From assembly GCA_964619065.1 (NCBI GenBank), contig CAZUCC010000020.1, positions 6,150-70,149 of the forward strand: DNA of 64,000 nt, in the 5' to 3' direction. The notes below the pieces were generated by a model. The model was not told the DNA's origin, ran no database searches, and worked only from the letters and a program-made list of their open reading frames with translations. A program made the position numbers and the translations under genes. The DNA is from JANXUC01 sp964619065. Lineage in GTDB: Bacteria > Acidobacteriota > Terriglobia > Terriglobales > Acidobacteriaceae. Within the stretch, counting starts at the first letter, position 1, and every line of letters starts with the position of its first letter. This document shows positions 7,158-15,634 of the stretch, one piece after another.

Positions 7158-8039
7158 TTAATGGCTCGCTTGCGGCAAACTCGGCTCCAGCCTCTGCATC
7201 TCGCGCACAAAAAGCCCGTTCTCAGGAAATTCCTCATGGAGAGATGCCAGCAACTGATGGGCTTGAGCTTTGTCCTTATCCCGGACACAAGCAATCGCCA
7301 GGAGAATGCGCGCAAAAGGCGCGAGGTAGCGTCCATGTGCGGCTGTGAGCCTCAGATCCGCCAAGCCCTCTTCCTTATTCCCCTCCACTCCACCAAGATG
7401 CAGAAACCAGCGAAACGGAGCAAACAGGCTCCCGATGATGTAGCGGCTCATGCCGCGAGCCAAGTAGGCGTCATAGGCCTTCGGGTCGACCGCTAACAAC
7501 TGCTGCGCCCAAATCGTTCCCTGGCGCGTGTAGCTCAGCGACGCCAGATTGCGCTTCTCGATCAGTTGTGCATAATCGGCGTGCAGGCCGTTAACGAGTA
7601 CCATCGCCAATAGCGCGTCACGGTCTTTCGGATCTTTCGCCAAATCCGTTTTAGCCAGCCCTTCAGCCTTGATTAACGAAGCCTCAAAGCGGCTATGCAC
7701 GGCGGCATCTGGAGAGAGTTTCTTACCGGACAGGAAAGTTTTGTCGTCCTCGAAGAATTGCGACTCCAGAATTCCGAGGCGGTCGAATTCGGAGAAGAGG
7801 AGTCCGGCAGCTTCGCTCACCGGGCCCATCGGGTCGCTTGGGTTTTGCTGCTGCCACTGAGTAAATTCTTGTTGCGCGTCGTTGAACTTGAGGTCGTAGA
7901 GCAGCCGGAACCCATGATCCAGGCTTGGAGGGGCGAGCGTCAGAGGCGCAGGCTCACTGGCAGCCGCGATTGCCGCCGCAACATGCAGCAGTATGATCGT
8001 CGACAGGGTCAGCCACGTATTGGTCAGTCTGGAAGACAT
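7158..8039 (-). CDS. Secreted TPR-like protein of unknown function
   Basis: This encodes 293 residues from the ATG at 8039; longer versions from 8099 or 8162 would bury the signal peptide (MSSRLTNTWLTLSTIILLHVAAAIAAAS). The mature protein is helical, with TPR-like units: a repeat around FRLLYDLKFNDAQQEFTQW at the N-terminus, KDRDALLAMVLVNGLHADYA in the middle, and YLAPFARILLAIACVRDKDKAQAHQLLASL near the end. It probably acts in the periplasm as a scaffold. The upstream neighbour is the sugar transporter on the same strand, 146 nt away. The right target duplication of MITE copy B overlaps the stop codon, so the insertion spared the coding sequence. Confidence 0.78.
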   Translation of the reverse strand: MSSRLTNTWLTLSTIILLHVAAAIAAASEPAPLTLAPPSLDHGFRLLYDLKFNDAQQEFTQWQQQNPSDPMGPVSEAAGLLFSEFDRLGILESQFFEDDKTFLSGKKLSPDAAVHSRFEASLIKAEGLAKTDLAKDPKDRDALLAMVLVNGLHADYAQLIEKRNLASLSYTRQGTIWAQQLLAVDPKAYDAYLARGMSRYIIGSLFAPFRWFLHLGGVEGNKEEGLADLRLTAAHGRYLAPFARILLAIACVRDKDKAQAHQLLASLHEEFPENGLFVREMQRLEPSLPQASH

Positions 8040-8185
8040 AGCAGTCTTAGATTTAGATGCGAGTGTGCATGGGCAAGAGTTGCCCTCAAAGAATGCCATA
8101 CCCGATTCACCCGTGCTAATTACCTTAGCAATGGTACCGCGATTGCAGAAATAGCCAGACACTCTGCCCAGTTAAAACCTGCACC

Positions 8186-9997
8186 TTAAGCGGGTTCCGG
8201 GCCAGATTCTTTGTTTGTCCGCGCGAAATACGCTTCGATTTCTTCCAAAGTCTTGCCTTTGGTTTCCGGCAAGAAAAACGCCGCGGTGATGAAATAGACG
8301 ACCGTACATACGGCAAAACCAAAAAACATTGTCGAGTAGCCATACTTGCCTACCGCCGGCAGGAAGATGGCGGCTATGGTCGTCGAAACCGCCTGGTTAA
8401 TCAGCAACGCGATGCTCATACCATTCGACCGGATCCGTGTCGGCATTAACTCCGAGAGTGCCAGCCACACGCACACTCCCGGACCAACGGCAAAGAACGC
8501 CATGAAAACGAAAAGACTCATGGCCACCAGCCAGCCATTGTGAGTATTCGGCACGGGGGTGATCAATGCGTTCTCAATTCGCAACGGAGCCTGGCGCGCA
8601 GCATCGAGATTGCCGAAGGGATTCGAGAAGAATGCCACCACCTTGTTGTCGGGTACACAGCCTTCGCGCGTGATCTCAATGGGTTTGGCGGCGGTATCGT
8701 CAGAACGCGCGACCTTGGTCACCGCGCGGAAATCTCCATAAGAATAAATGACGACCAGCGACGTGGGCCGATTGCCGATTGTAGATCCGGTCTTCCCTGC
8801 CTCGTTGAGCAGCGAGTCCGCAACGTGCCGGTTGTAGGCGAGCATGAGCTTCTGGTCAGCGGCCACCATGGCTTGGACCGATTTACTGGAATCCACGCGC
8901 TGGGTTTCGGTGTGGAGAAAGAGCAGGCCCGCGTGAATCAGCGAGAAGATAATCCCCGCAGTGCCCACCGAGAGTAGAAACTTGCGGCCTTTTCGGTCCA
9001 CCAGCATGACGCCAATCCAAGTCACGCCGAAGTTCACGAGGGTAAAAGCGAAATAGCCCCAGTGCGCAGCCACGTCGGAAAGACCACTCTGTAAAAGGAT
9101 ATTGGTGTTGTAAGCGATGATGGAATTAATGCCCGTTGCCTGATTGCACGCGAGGATGATGCAGGCTATTACAAATGGGATAACGTACTTGCGTTGCAAT
9201 AGCGATTCTGCCGCCTTTCCGTCGGAAGATTTGGCTGTCTCGGCAGCGCTGGTTTCTTCCATTTCCCGAAGCTCGGAATCGGCTTGTTCGTTGGTTCGGG
9301 AGCGAAGGAGGGCAGCGAGCGCGGCGTCTTTTTTGCCTTTGCGGAACAGCCAACGTGGCGACTCCACGACCATGAAACTGCCGATCACGAACAACAAACC
9401 CGGAGGCAGGGATACCCAAAAGATGCTGCGCCACGCCGTACCTTTGAAGGCAAGGAGTTTGGCGGGATCGGCGAGTTTGGCAACCTCTTCCACGCGAAAA
9501 CTGAAATAGAGGCCAATTCCGGCCGCAACCACGATCCCGAACGTAAGCAGCCACTGAAAAATGCCCGTGCCCTTACCACGATGGGACGCCACCAGACACT
9601 CGGCCAGATAGAGCGGAACTACAACGCCAATAAGCCCGCCGCTAGCCCCCTGCAACAGGCGGCCAAACATCAGCGATCCGTAGCCCTGGGAAAGAGCAAT
9701 AACGGGGATACTCAGCACAAAGAAGATGCCGCTCAGCGTCATCACTACTTTGCGTCCCATCCAGTCCGCCAGCATGCCAGCAAACAAGGTGGAAATCACG
9801 CTGCCGAGCAGCACGGCTGCCACAACACTGGAAAGCTGACCGGCATTCAGGCCGGAAGTAGCCTCCAGATAAGGCATCGCGCTGGAAATAATGCCGACGT
9901 CGATTCCATAGAGCAAGCCGCCAAGTCCGGCCACTAATAGAAGAAAGCGGTTATAGGCAGTTTTCTCATTTCTCAACGAAGATGATGGGAAAGTCAT
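8186..9997 (-). CDS. Sugar porter (MFS) with a large extracytoplasmic loop
   Basis: A 603-residue member of the sugar porter branch of the major facilitator superfamily, likely a sugar:H+ symporter. The signatures are DWMGRKVV in loop 2-3, VESPRWLFRKGK, QATGINSIIAYNTNIL in TM7, DRKGRK and PETKGKTLEEIEAYF at the C-terminus. XylE/GLUT-type porters have about 460-500 residues. The excess is an insert of about 100 residues between TM9 and TM10, starting near THTETQRVDSS-like sequence and ending before NGWLVAMSL, with a soluble-looking beta-rich stretch. Substrate cannot be read from the sequence. No clear ribosome binding site precedes the ATG. Confidence 0.9.
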   Translation of the reverse strand: MTFPSSSLRNEKTAYNRFLLLVAGLGGLLYGIDVGIISSAMPYLEATSGLNAGQLSSVVAAVLLGSVISTLFAGMLADWMGRKVVMTLSGIFFVLSIPVIALSQGYGSLMFGRLLQGASGGLIGVVVPLYLAECLVASHRGKGTGIFQWLLTFGIVVAAGIGLYFSFRVEEVAKLADPAKLLAFKGTAWRSIFWVSLPPGLLFVIGSFMVVESPRWLFRKGKKDAALAALLRSRTNEQADSELREMEETSAAETAKSSDGKAAESLLQRKYVIPFVIACIILACNQATGINSIIAYNTNILLQSGLSDVAAHWGYFAFTLVNFGVTWIGVMLVDRKGRKFLLSVGTAGIIFSLIHAGLLFLHTETQRVDSSKSVQAMVAADQKLMLAYNRHVADSLLNEAGKTGSTIGNRPTSLVVIYSYGDFRAVTKVARSDDTAAKPIEITREGCVPDNKVVAFFSNPFGNLDAARQAPLRIENALITPVPNTHNGWLVAMSLFVFMAFFAVGPGVCVWLALSELMPTRIRSNGMSIALLINQAVSTTIAAIFLPAVGKYGYSTMFFGFAVCTVVYFITAAFFLPETKGKTLEEIEAYFARTNKESGPEPA

Positions 9998-10158
9998 TTA
10001 GAAGCGGCTGCCTTTCTATTTCTCAGGTTAGCGCTTGTGAAGTCCCGCTATCAATCCAGATGGCACACAAACGACAGAGCCACCGTCATTCACAAGCTTG
10101 TCATCATGACAGTATTCTGGACGGAGGAGAAGCCCGTTGCGGGGGGCCTGATGCTGCC

Positions 10159-11481
10159 TCAGTTTCCCAAGGGCACGCTCCGTGCCGCCTCCAGCATCCC
10201 ACCCTGCCGATCACCGTCAGAGGGTACCGCGAACAGAAACGCCAGCAGGGCCACCGGAAGCGCCAGGGTTCCATAGAGCGGCAGTTGCCACATCCGTTGC
10301 ACGAAAGGCTCCGCGCGAAATACAACTCCGGCGGTAATCAGAATTCCACAGGCTACCCAGGGCCACACCAGCAGTCCTGCAACGATCCACTTGAGGTTGC
10401 GAACCAGCATTGCGTTACGCAACGTTGGCCCCAGCTCGAAAGCGAGAAGTAAACCCGGCAAGAGCAAAACCTGATTGTAGGTCGCGAGATTCGGAGCCGT
10501 ACATACCACGGCAACAAGCACCAGGCTCAAGGCGCGGCGAGAAGCCACTGTGTCCGGAGCACACTCGCGGGACTTCCAGGAAGCCCAGAGCACGAAGAAA
10601 ACAATCAGAACCCACCCGAGTGCGCTCCACCGTGGAGTCAAAAGCCAATCCAGAAAAGATGTGCCCCCCATGTAGCTCCGGTAGGCGCGAACCGCATCGT
10701 AAAATCGAAATAGCCAGCCCGGAAGTATATATTCGGCCGCGCCCGCCAGCAACATCATCGTCGACCCGAAACCCCACAGCAAGCGCTGCCGCTCACGCCA
10801 ATTGCCTGACACCCACATCAGCATCAAGATCCCGGGTAGCAGAACAACCTGTGGCTTAATGGACGCCACCGCCAGCAAGACGCCGGAAAGGAAAAGCCAT
10901 CCGCATTGTCGTGCCAGGAAGGACCCGGCCAGCAGCGCGGCCACGAACAGAATGGGCTGCTGCAGGGAAATCGCCTCGACAAAGGGGTAACTCCCCAGGA
11001 GCAGTAAAACCACGACGGGGGTGTGCGGCCGAAGAAGCTCAAGACCCAAGATTCGTTCCCATAATAGAACACTCAGAACAGTGAGACCAGTTAATAACCA
11101 CAGGACGAGCAGCCGGGCCGCGGCAAAGTCCATGTGCACCGTTGGCGCTAACAAGAACACAACATAAACCGGATAGGCAAATCCGTTCTCGTCCTTGGGA
11201 TCGTTGGGGCGAGAGGGGCCAATCTCGCGTCCGTAGTAGCCCCGCTGAATTTCCAGGGTAATTTCCCGGCTGTAGGGATCCCTTCCGTGCAGAAGCAATT
11301 CACGAGCCCCCAGCCAGCGTGGGTACAGGTCAGAGAGATTGCCGCGCGGGCGCTCGAGTCGGGCAGCATCTTTCTCTTGGCGGGGCACGGAGATGCGCCG
11401 CACGTAGAACCACATGCTGACCGCGGCCAATAGCGCAAGCACAATGACGAAAAGTTGCTTCCCTCGCAAGGTTGAAGACAT
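10159..11481 (-). CDS. GT87-type polytopic membrane glycosyltransferase
   Basis: This 440-residue protein has about ten hydrophobic segments and the layout of GT-C glycosyltransferases of family 87 (DUF2029, related to polyprenyl-phosphate-dependent mannosyltransferases). Typical marks are the loop after TM1 with DLYPRWLGARELLLHGRDPYS, the PTVHMDF stretch and the IKPQVVLLPG motif in the middle. Family members use a lipid-linked sugar donor on the outer face of the inner membrane. It is third in a run of three related genes (with 11545-12798 and 12967-14199), 64 nt after the second. Similarity to those two is only distant. The acceptor is unknown. Confidence 0.8.
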   Translation of the reverse strand: MSSTLRGKQLFVIVLALLAAVSMWFYVRRISVPRQEKDAARLERPRGNLSDLYPRWLGARELLLHGRDPYSREITLEIQRGYYGREIGPSRPNDPKDENGFAYPVYVVFLLAPTVHMDFAAARLLVLWLLTGLTVLSVLLWERILGLELLRPHTPVVVLLLLGSYPFVEAISLQQPILFVAALLAGSFLARQCGWLFLSGVLLAVASIKPQVVLLPGILMLMWVSGNWRERQRLLWGFGSTMMLLAGAAEYILPGWLFRFYDAVRAYRSYMGGTSFLDWLLTPRWSALGWVLIVFFVLWASWKSRECAPDTVASRRALSLVLVAVVCTAPNLATYNQVLLLPGLLLAFELGPTLRNAMLVRNLKWIVAGLLVWPWVACGILITAGVVFRAEPFVQRMWQLPLYGTLALPVALLAFLFAVPSDGDRQGGMLEAARSVPLGN

Positions 11482-11544
11482 TTCGGCGAAACCGGTGCAG
11501 AGATGTTACAACTAAACCGTCGAGACTGGGTGAGATGACTTATC

Positions 11545-12798
11545 TCAAGCTGCTGCGGGATGAGCATGCTCAGCGATGGTTTCTCCGGACTGCCATGTCC
11601 TGGTAGCTCGAGCGAAGCCCCATGCCAGCAAAAGCACGGCCACCGCCATCAAATTCAGTTGCGCTTTCGCAATGAGCAAAGGATACAAAGGAGTGTACAG
11701 TAGCGATGCCGCTCCCAGCATCAGTGTCCATCGCGTCGTTGTGTCCAATTCGCGATCATGCAATCCGGTATTAGCGGCTCGCAGTACGATGGGAAACAGC
11801 AGACTCAAGTCATAAATGAACTCGTGATAGCCAGCCTGTAACATTGCAATAAAGATGATGGCAACTCCAGCCGAGTAAGTCTTCGACGTACGGGGCGCCG
11901 CTGTATGCCATTGCCGAGCCGCCCAAACCAACATAACGAATGTAAGCAAGCCTGTGATCAGATCAAGGCTTGGCAACGGATGCAGCGGATCTGTCCAGCC
12001 TTGCACGAGTCCACGCAAGCTCGGCATCATGCTAGGGTAGATTGCCGCGGCGGCACCTTTATAGTTCAGCCGCCACAAGTAGACCGGGTACGCCATCAAA
12101 CCCTTCCAGCCCACAACCCACACACTCACCACCGAAAGCAGCACGGCCACCAGCGAAAAACCAGCGAGTGCACGGAATTGCCTTCTCAGACACAGGATGA
12201 ATATTAGAGGCAGTACCAGTTGAAACTTGATCAGAGCGAGTCCCAGAAAACAACCTGCCCGGAAATCCTTGCGTTCGAGCCAAGAAACCATGACCAGCCC
12301 GAAGAGAAGCAACATCAGCGCCGAATCCTGCCCCAGAACAAATCCATAAGCAATTGGGAAAAAGCTGAAATAGGCAGGGTAATAGACCCACCACGGGATG
12401 TCGGGCAAGTCGGGAATTCGCGGACGCAAGAACGCGGCCGTCAGGCCCACCAGAAGCATGCACAACAGGACCCAAACGACATAGGCCCGAACGTAAGACA
12501 AATAACTCAGAGGCAGGAAGAGCAGCGCCTCAAAAGGAGGACGCATATACGGTAGCGCACGTTTGCGGAGAGCAGCCGCTTCTGAAAATTGACTCTGCAC
12601 CTCGGTTTGCAGTGTCAAATCATAGAGTTGGTGACTCTGCCCCTGCTGCAGAATCTTGCCCGCAGTGTAAAAGTTGGAAAAATCCGCGGACCCTCCAGCC
12701 ATTCGGTCATACAACCGTGGAGCCACCCAGACACAGATGAGAAGGATTCCCCAGAAGAATGTAGCGGCAAAGATTCGAAGTTTTCTGTGCTGCGGCAT
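11545..12798 (-). CDS. GT87-type membrane glycosyltransferase, duplicate 1
   Basis: This encodes 417 residues from MPQHRKLRIFAA (12798). An in-frame ATG at 12945 would add a basic leader that the paralogue lacks. There are about ten membrane segments. The first loop has SADFSNFYTAGKILQQGQSHQLYDL and PYMRPPFEALLFLPLSYLSYVRAY, and IKFQLVLPLIF follows in the middle, all typical of the DUF2029/GT87 family. It is a tandem paralogue of 12967-14199, with strong similarity along nearly the whole length. They diverge abruptly after LLLAWGF, where the other copy runs into pilin-gene leader DNA. Probably modifies cell-surface sugars or glycolipids. Confidence 0.8.
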   Translation of the reverse strand: MPQHRKLRIFAATFFWGILLICVWVAPRLYDRMAGGSADFSNFYTAGKILQQGQSHQLYDLTLQTEVQSQFSEAAALRKRALPYMRPPFEALLFLPLSYLSYVRAYVVWVLLCMLLVGLTAAFLRPRIPDLPDIPWWVYYPAYFSFFPIAYGFVLGQDSALMLLLFGLVMVSWLERKDFRAGCFLGLALIKFQLVLPLIFILCLRRQFRALAGFSLVAVLLSVVSVWVVGWKGLMAYPVYLWRLNYKGAAAAIYPSMMPSLRGLVQGWTDPLHPLPSLDLITGLLTFVMLVWAARQWHTAAPRTSKTYSAGVAIIFIAMLQAGYHEFIYDLSLLFPIVLRAANTGLHDRELDTTTRWTLMLGAASLLYTPLYPLLIAKAQLNLMAVAVLLLAWGFARATRTWQSGETIAEHAHPAAA

Positions 12799-12907
12799 CG
12801 GGTCAAAGCTCGGATGCGAAGCGGACTTATCGTGCAAATGCGTGTAGCACAACCTATCACATCCGCCTTTCTGGAACCGAGTCGGGCGGTACCTTTGGAC
12901 ATACGAA

Positions 12908-13016
12908 ACCTGGACGCTTGACCTCTGGCTCATAAACGCTAACACTATGTGGCAACGCGATTTCGTCTACTGGCTGGTACTGAGTGGTAGGGGTGACAAC
13001 ATGACGATTTTGCGAA
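12908..13016 (+). pseudogene. Duplicated leader and first five codons of the flp gene
   Basis: Bases 12908-13016 match the leader and start of the pilin gene (about 14324-14500). Shared stretches include aacctggac-cttgacct, cgatttcgtctactgg, ggggtgaca-catgacg and attttgcg, with a gap of roughly 70 bp. ATG at 13001 reads M-T-I-L-R and then diverges from the real pilin (M-T-I-L-R-K-F-W). No pilin body follows. This is a truncated copy created with the glycosyltransferase duplication, and it overlaps the 3' end of the minus-strand gene 12967-14199. Confidence 0.8.
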
Positions 13017-14199
13017 ACCCCCGCGCTAACAAAAGCAACGCTCCTGCCATCAGGTTCAATCGCGCTCCTGCAATGAGCAAGAGATAGAGAGGCGTGAACA
13101 TCAGCGCAGCCGCCCCCAGTAACAACGCGCGGCGGGTGGCGATGTCCAATTCGCTGTCGTACAAACCAATGTTGGCAGCCCATAGAACAACAGGACACAA
13201 CAGACTCAAGTCATAGCTGAAAGCGTGATAGCCGGCCAGCAGCGTTGCAAGAAAGACCGTTGCCACCCCAGCCCGATAAATCTTCGACTGACGGGGCGCT
13301 GTGGTATGCCATTGCCGTGCCGCCCAAGACAATACAGCCAGCGACAGCAAGCCCGTGATCAGGTCCAGGATTCGCGAGGAATGCATTGGATCGATCCAGC
13401 CCTGCACGAGTCCACGCAGACTGGGCATCATGCTGGGAAAGATTCCCGCAGCAGCAGGCGTATGGTTCAACCGCCACAAGTAGGCTGGATATGCCTTCAG
13501 GCCCTCCCAACCCACAACTGCAAGTCCAACCCCGGTAAGCAGCGTACCCACGAAGGAAAATCCGGCAAGCGCACGAAATTGTCTTTTCAAAAGCAGAACG
13601 AATAGCAATGGCACTACCAATTGGAACTTGATCAATGCGAGTCCCAGAAAGCAGCCGGCCAGAAAATCCCTTCCTTCGTGCAAGCAAATCATGACCAGCG
13701 CGAACAGAAACAAAAACAATGAGCAGTCCTGTCCCAAGGCAAAGCCATAGGCAATTGGCCAATAGCTGAAATAGGCCGGATAGTAGATCCACCACGGGAT
13801 GGCGGGCCGGTCGGGTATTCGTGAGCGCAGGAGTGCTGCGGTTAATCCCACCAGCAGTACGCTCAACCCACCCCAAACTTCATAGGCGCGAACGTACGGC
13901 AAGTAGCTCAGTGGAAGGAAGATCAAGGCCTCGAAAGGCGGGCGCAGGTACGGCAAAGCACGATTGCGAAGGACGGCTGCTTGCGAAAACTCACGCTGCA
14001 CCTGAGTTTGCAGCGCCAGATCGTAGAGTTGGTGGCCTTGGCCTCTCTGTACGATCTTACCGGCAGTGTAAAACGTGGAGAAATCAGCATAGCCGCCCGC
14101 AGCGTAGTCGAAAACTCGCGGTGCCACCCAGATGTAGCTGAGGAGGATTCCCCAGAAAAACATAGCGGCAAAAAATCGAAGTTTCTTGTATGGCGGCAT
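12967..14199 (-). CDS. GT87-type membrane glycosyltransferase, duplicate 2
   Basis: A 410-residue tandem paralogue of 11545-12798, starting MPPYKKLRFFAAMFFWG. It shows the same family marks: YADFSTFYTAGKIVQRGQGHQLYDL, PYLRPPFEALIFLPLSYLPYVRAY and IKFQLVVPLLF. The C-terminus differs from the paralogue from about residue 393. The last residues (RKIVMLSPLPLSTSQ) are translated antisense from the copied pilin leader, so the natural end was lost and replaced at the duplication junction. It is transcribed divergently from the flp pilus operon, about 280 nt away. It may glycosylate surface structures, but there is no direct evidence that pilin is the acceptor. Confidence 0.8.
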   Translation of the reverse strand: MPPYKKLRFFAAMFFWGILLSYIWVAPRVFDYAAGGYADFSTFYTAGKIVQRGQGHQLYDLALQTQVQREFSQAAVLRNRALPYLRPPFEALIFLPLSYLPYVRAYEVWGGLSVLLVGLTAALLRSRIPDRPAIPWWIYYPAYFSYWPIAYGFALGQDCSLFLFLFALVMICLHEGRDFLAGCFLGLALIKFQLVVPLLFVLLLKRQFRALAGFSFVGTLLTGVGLAVVGWEGLKAYPAYLWRLNHTPAAAGIFPSMMPSLRGLVQGWIDPMHSSRILDLITGLLSLAVLSWAARQWHTTAPRQSKIYRAGVATVFLATLLAGYHAFSYDLSLLCPVVLWAANIGLYDSELDIATRRALLLGAAALMFTPLYLLLIAGARLNLMAGALLLLARGFRKIVMLSPLPLSTSQ

Positions 14200-14329
14200 C
14201 GGGTAGAAGGCTTTGGTGCTGCGCTCTCAAGGTGCGAGATGGCGCAGCACAAACTATCACACTCGCGTCTTTGATACGCTACCGGGAACGATCCGCCGTC
14301 GAGTCGACGGTTCCAGCAAACCTGGACAC

Positions 14330-14358
14330 TTGACCTAACGTCTAGAAAACCGTAACAC
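14330..14358 (+). promoter_or_regulatory. Possible promoter of the flp pilus operon
   Basis: TTGACC (14330-14335) and TAACAC (14353-14358) are separated by 17 bp, upstream of flp. The -35 box is good and the -10 box weak. The same elements remain in the duplicated leader at 12908-13016 (16-bp spacing), which may reflect only recent duplication. The leader to the ATG at 14483 is about 115 nt long. Confidence 0.35.
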
Positions 14359-14482
14359 TATGAAGCGACCGCGATTTCGTCTACTGGCCAAGAGTGGGTG
14401 TACGATACCCACGGGGCGTGGTACCCCCGCCTCCGCTCTCATCGGAGGGAAGTTGCCACAAAACGCACTCGGGGGGTGACAC

Positions 14483-14644
14483 ATGACGATTTTGCGCAAG
14501 TTTTGGAATGACGAACAGGGTCAGGATATTGCTGAGTACGCAGTGATGCTCGCCGTTATACTGGTGATCGTGATTGGCACGGTTCGCTTGATCGGAACCA
14601 ACGCTAACACCGTGTTTTCGCAGGTAGCAAGCTCGGTGGGTTAG
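14483..14644 (+). CDS. flp: Flp/Fap-type IVb pilin
   Basis: This 53-residue major pilin is MTILRKFWNDEQGQDIAEYA at the start, followed by one hydrophobic helix (VMLAVILVIVIGTVRLIG) and a short tail ending VASSVG. The motif GQDIAEYA is the type IVb cleavage site: prepilin peptidase cuts after G13 and leaves a mature Glu at position +5. A GGGGTGA sequence precedes the ATG. It is first in the Tad operon, 93 nt before cpaB. The pilus gives tight adherence, surface attachment and biofilm formation. The prepilin peptidase needed for processing is not in the window. Confidence 0.92.
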   Translation: MTILRKFWNDEQGQDIAEYAVMLAVILVIVIGTVRLIGTNANTVFSQVASSVG

Positions 14645-14737
14645 ACGAAAATCACCCTGGCTGGGACCTCCTGGAACCTATGGGTCCAGTACGCCTTGGG
14701 ATCGAGTAGAGGTGGTGTGCGCAGTTAAGGAGGCTCG

Positions 14738-15568
14738 ATGAGCCGTTCACGCTTGTTCGTTCTCGGATTGATTGCGCTGGCGCTGGGTGGCTTCCTGGCA
14801 ATGTCCGTGTATCGCAATCTGCAGTCCCGGACGGTTGCTTCCAATCCGGCTGGCGCGGACGTTATTGTGGCAGCCCATGATATTCAGATCGGAACCCGGA
14901 TCGGCGACGCAGACATTAAGGTCGTCCACTTCCCCGCCGCTGATTTGCCCGGGGGTGTGTTTTCCAGCAAAAGCAAAATTATCGGCCGCGGCGCCATCCT
15001 GCCCATCTCCAAGGGAGAGTTTCTGCTTCCCAACAAACTCGCGGCTGAAAACAGCGGCTCGGGTTTGCCCTCCTTGATTCCACCTGGCATGCGCGCCGTT
15101 TCTGTGCGCGTGAATGATGTCGTTGCGGTAGCGGGCTTTGTGATTCCAGGTACCCGTGTGGACGTCCTGCTTACGGGAACACCCGTAGGCGGCAAAGAGC
15201 CCGTGACGACTACGGTTCTGGAAAACGCTCTCGTGCTGGCCGCGGGTCAGCGCTTGGAGCACAGCGCCGCTGGCGATCCGCAGAGCGTTCCGGTTATCAC
15301 ACTGCAGGTGACGCCGGATGATGCACAGAAACTCACTCTAGCCACCTCCGAGGGGAAAATTCAGTTGGCTTTGCGCAATCTCATGGACTCCGAACAGCAG
15401 AATCTGGATTTCGTTCGCAATGCGGCTTTGTACCGGGGTTCCGCTCAACCCACTCCCCAGGTTGCGACTCGATCCCATGTCACCCGGACCAAAACCGCGC
15501 CTCCACCGCCGACCGTCTATTCGGTGGAAGTGATTCGCGGCCACGATCTTTCAACAACGAAATTCTAA
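14738..15568 (+). CDS. cpaB: Tad pilus assembly protein CpaB/RcpC
   Basis: A 276-residue periplasmic protein anchored by an N-terminal segment (LFVLGLIALALGGFLAMSVY). A SAF domain follows (about residues 42-105: DVIVAAHDIQIGTRIGDADI, then KSKIIGRGAILPISKGEFLL), and then the RcpC-type beta domain (MRAVSVRVNDVVAVAGFVIPG, VDVLLTG, TLQVTPDDAQKLTLATSEGKIQLALRN). A strong ribosome binding site (AAGGAGG) precedes the ATG. CpaB stabilises or modulates the CpaC secretin channel and may bind peptidoglycan. The C-terminal tail is Pro/Thr-rich. It is second gene of the operon. Confidence 0.92.
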   Translation: MSRSRLFVLGLIALALGGFLAMSVYRNLQSRTVASNPAGADVIVAAHDIQIGTRIGDADIKVVHFPAADLPGGVFSSKSKIIGRGAILPISKGEFLLPNKLAAENSGSGLPSLIPPGMRAVSVRVNDVVAVAGFVIPGTRVDVLLTGTPVGGKEPVTTTVLENALVLAAGQRLEHSAAGDPQSVPVITLQVTPDDAQKLTLATSEGKIQLALRNLMDSEQQNLDFVRNAALYRGSAQPTPQVATRSHVTRTKTAPPPPTVYSVEVIRGHDLSTTKF

Positions 15569-15634
15569 AACGAACTTCTTAGGCATGGATACTGGTATTC
15601 TCTCTTGACCGTCTTCATTGGAGAACAAAGGACC

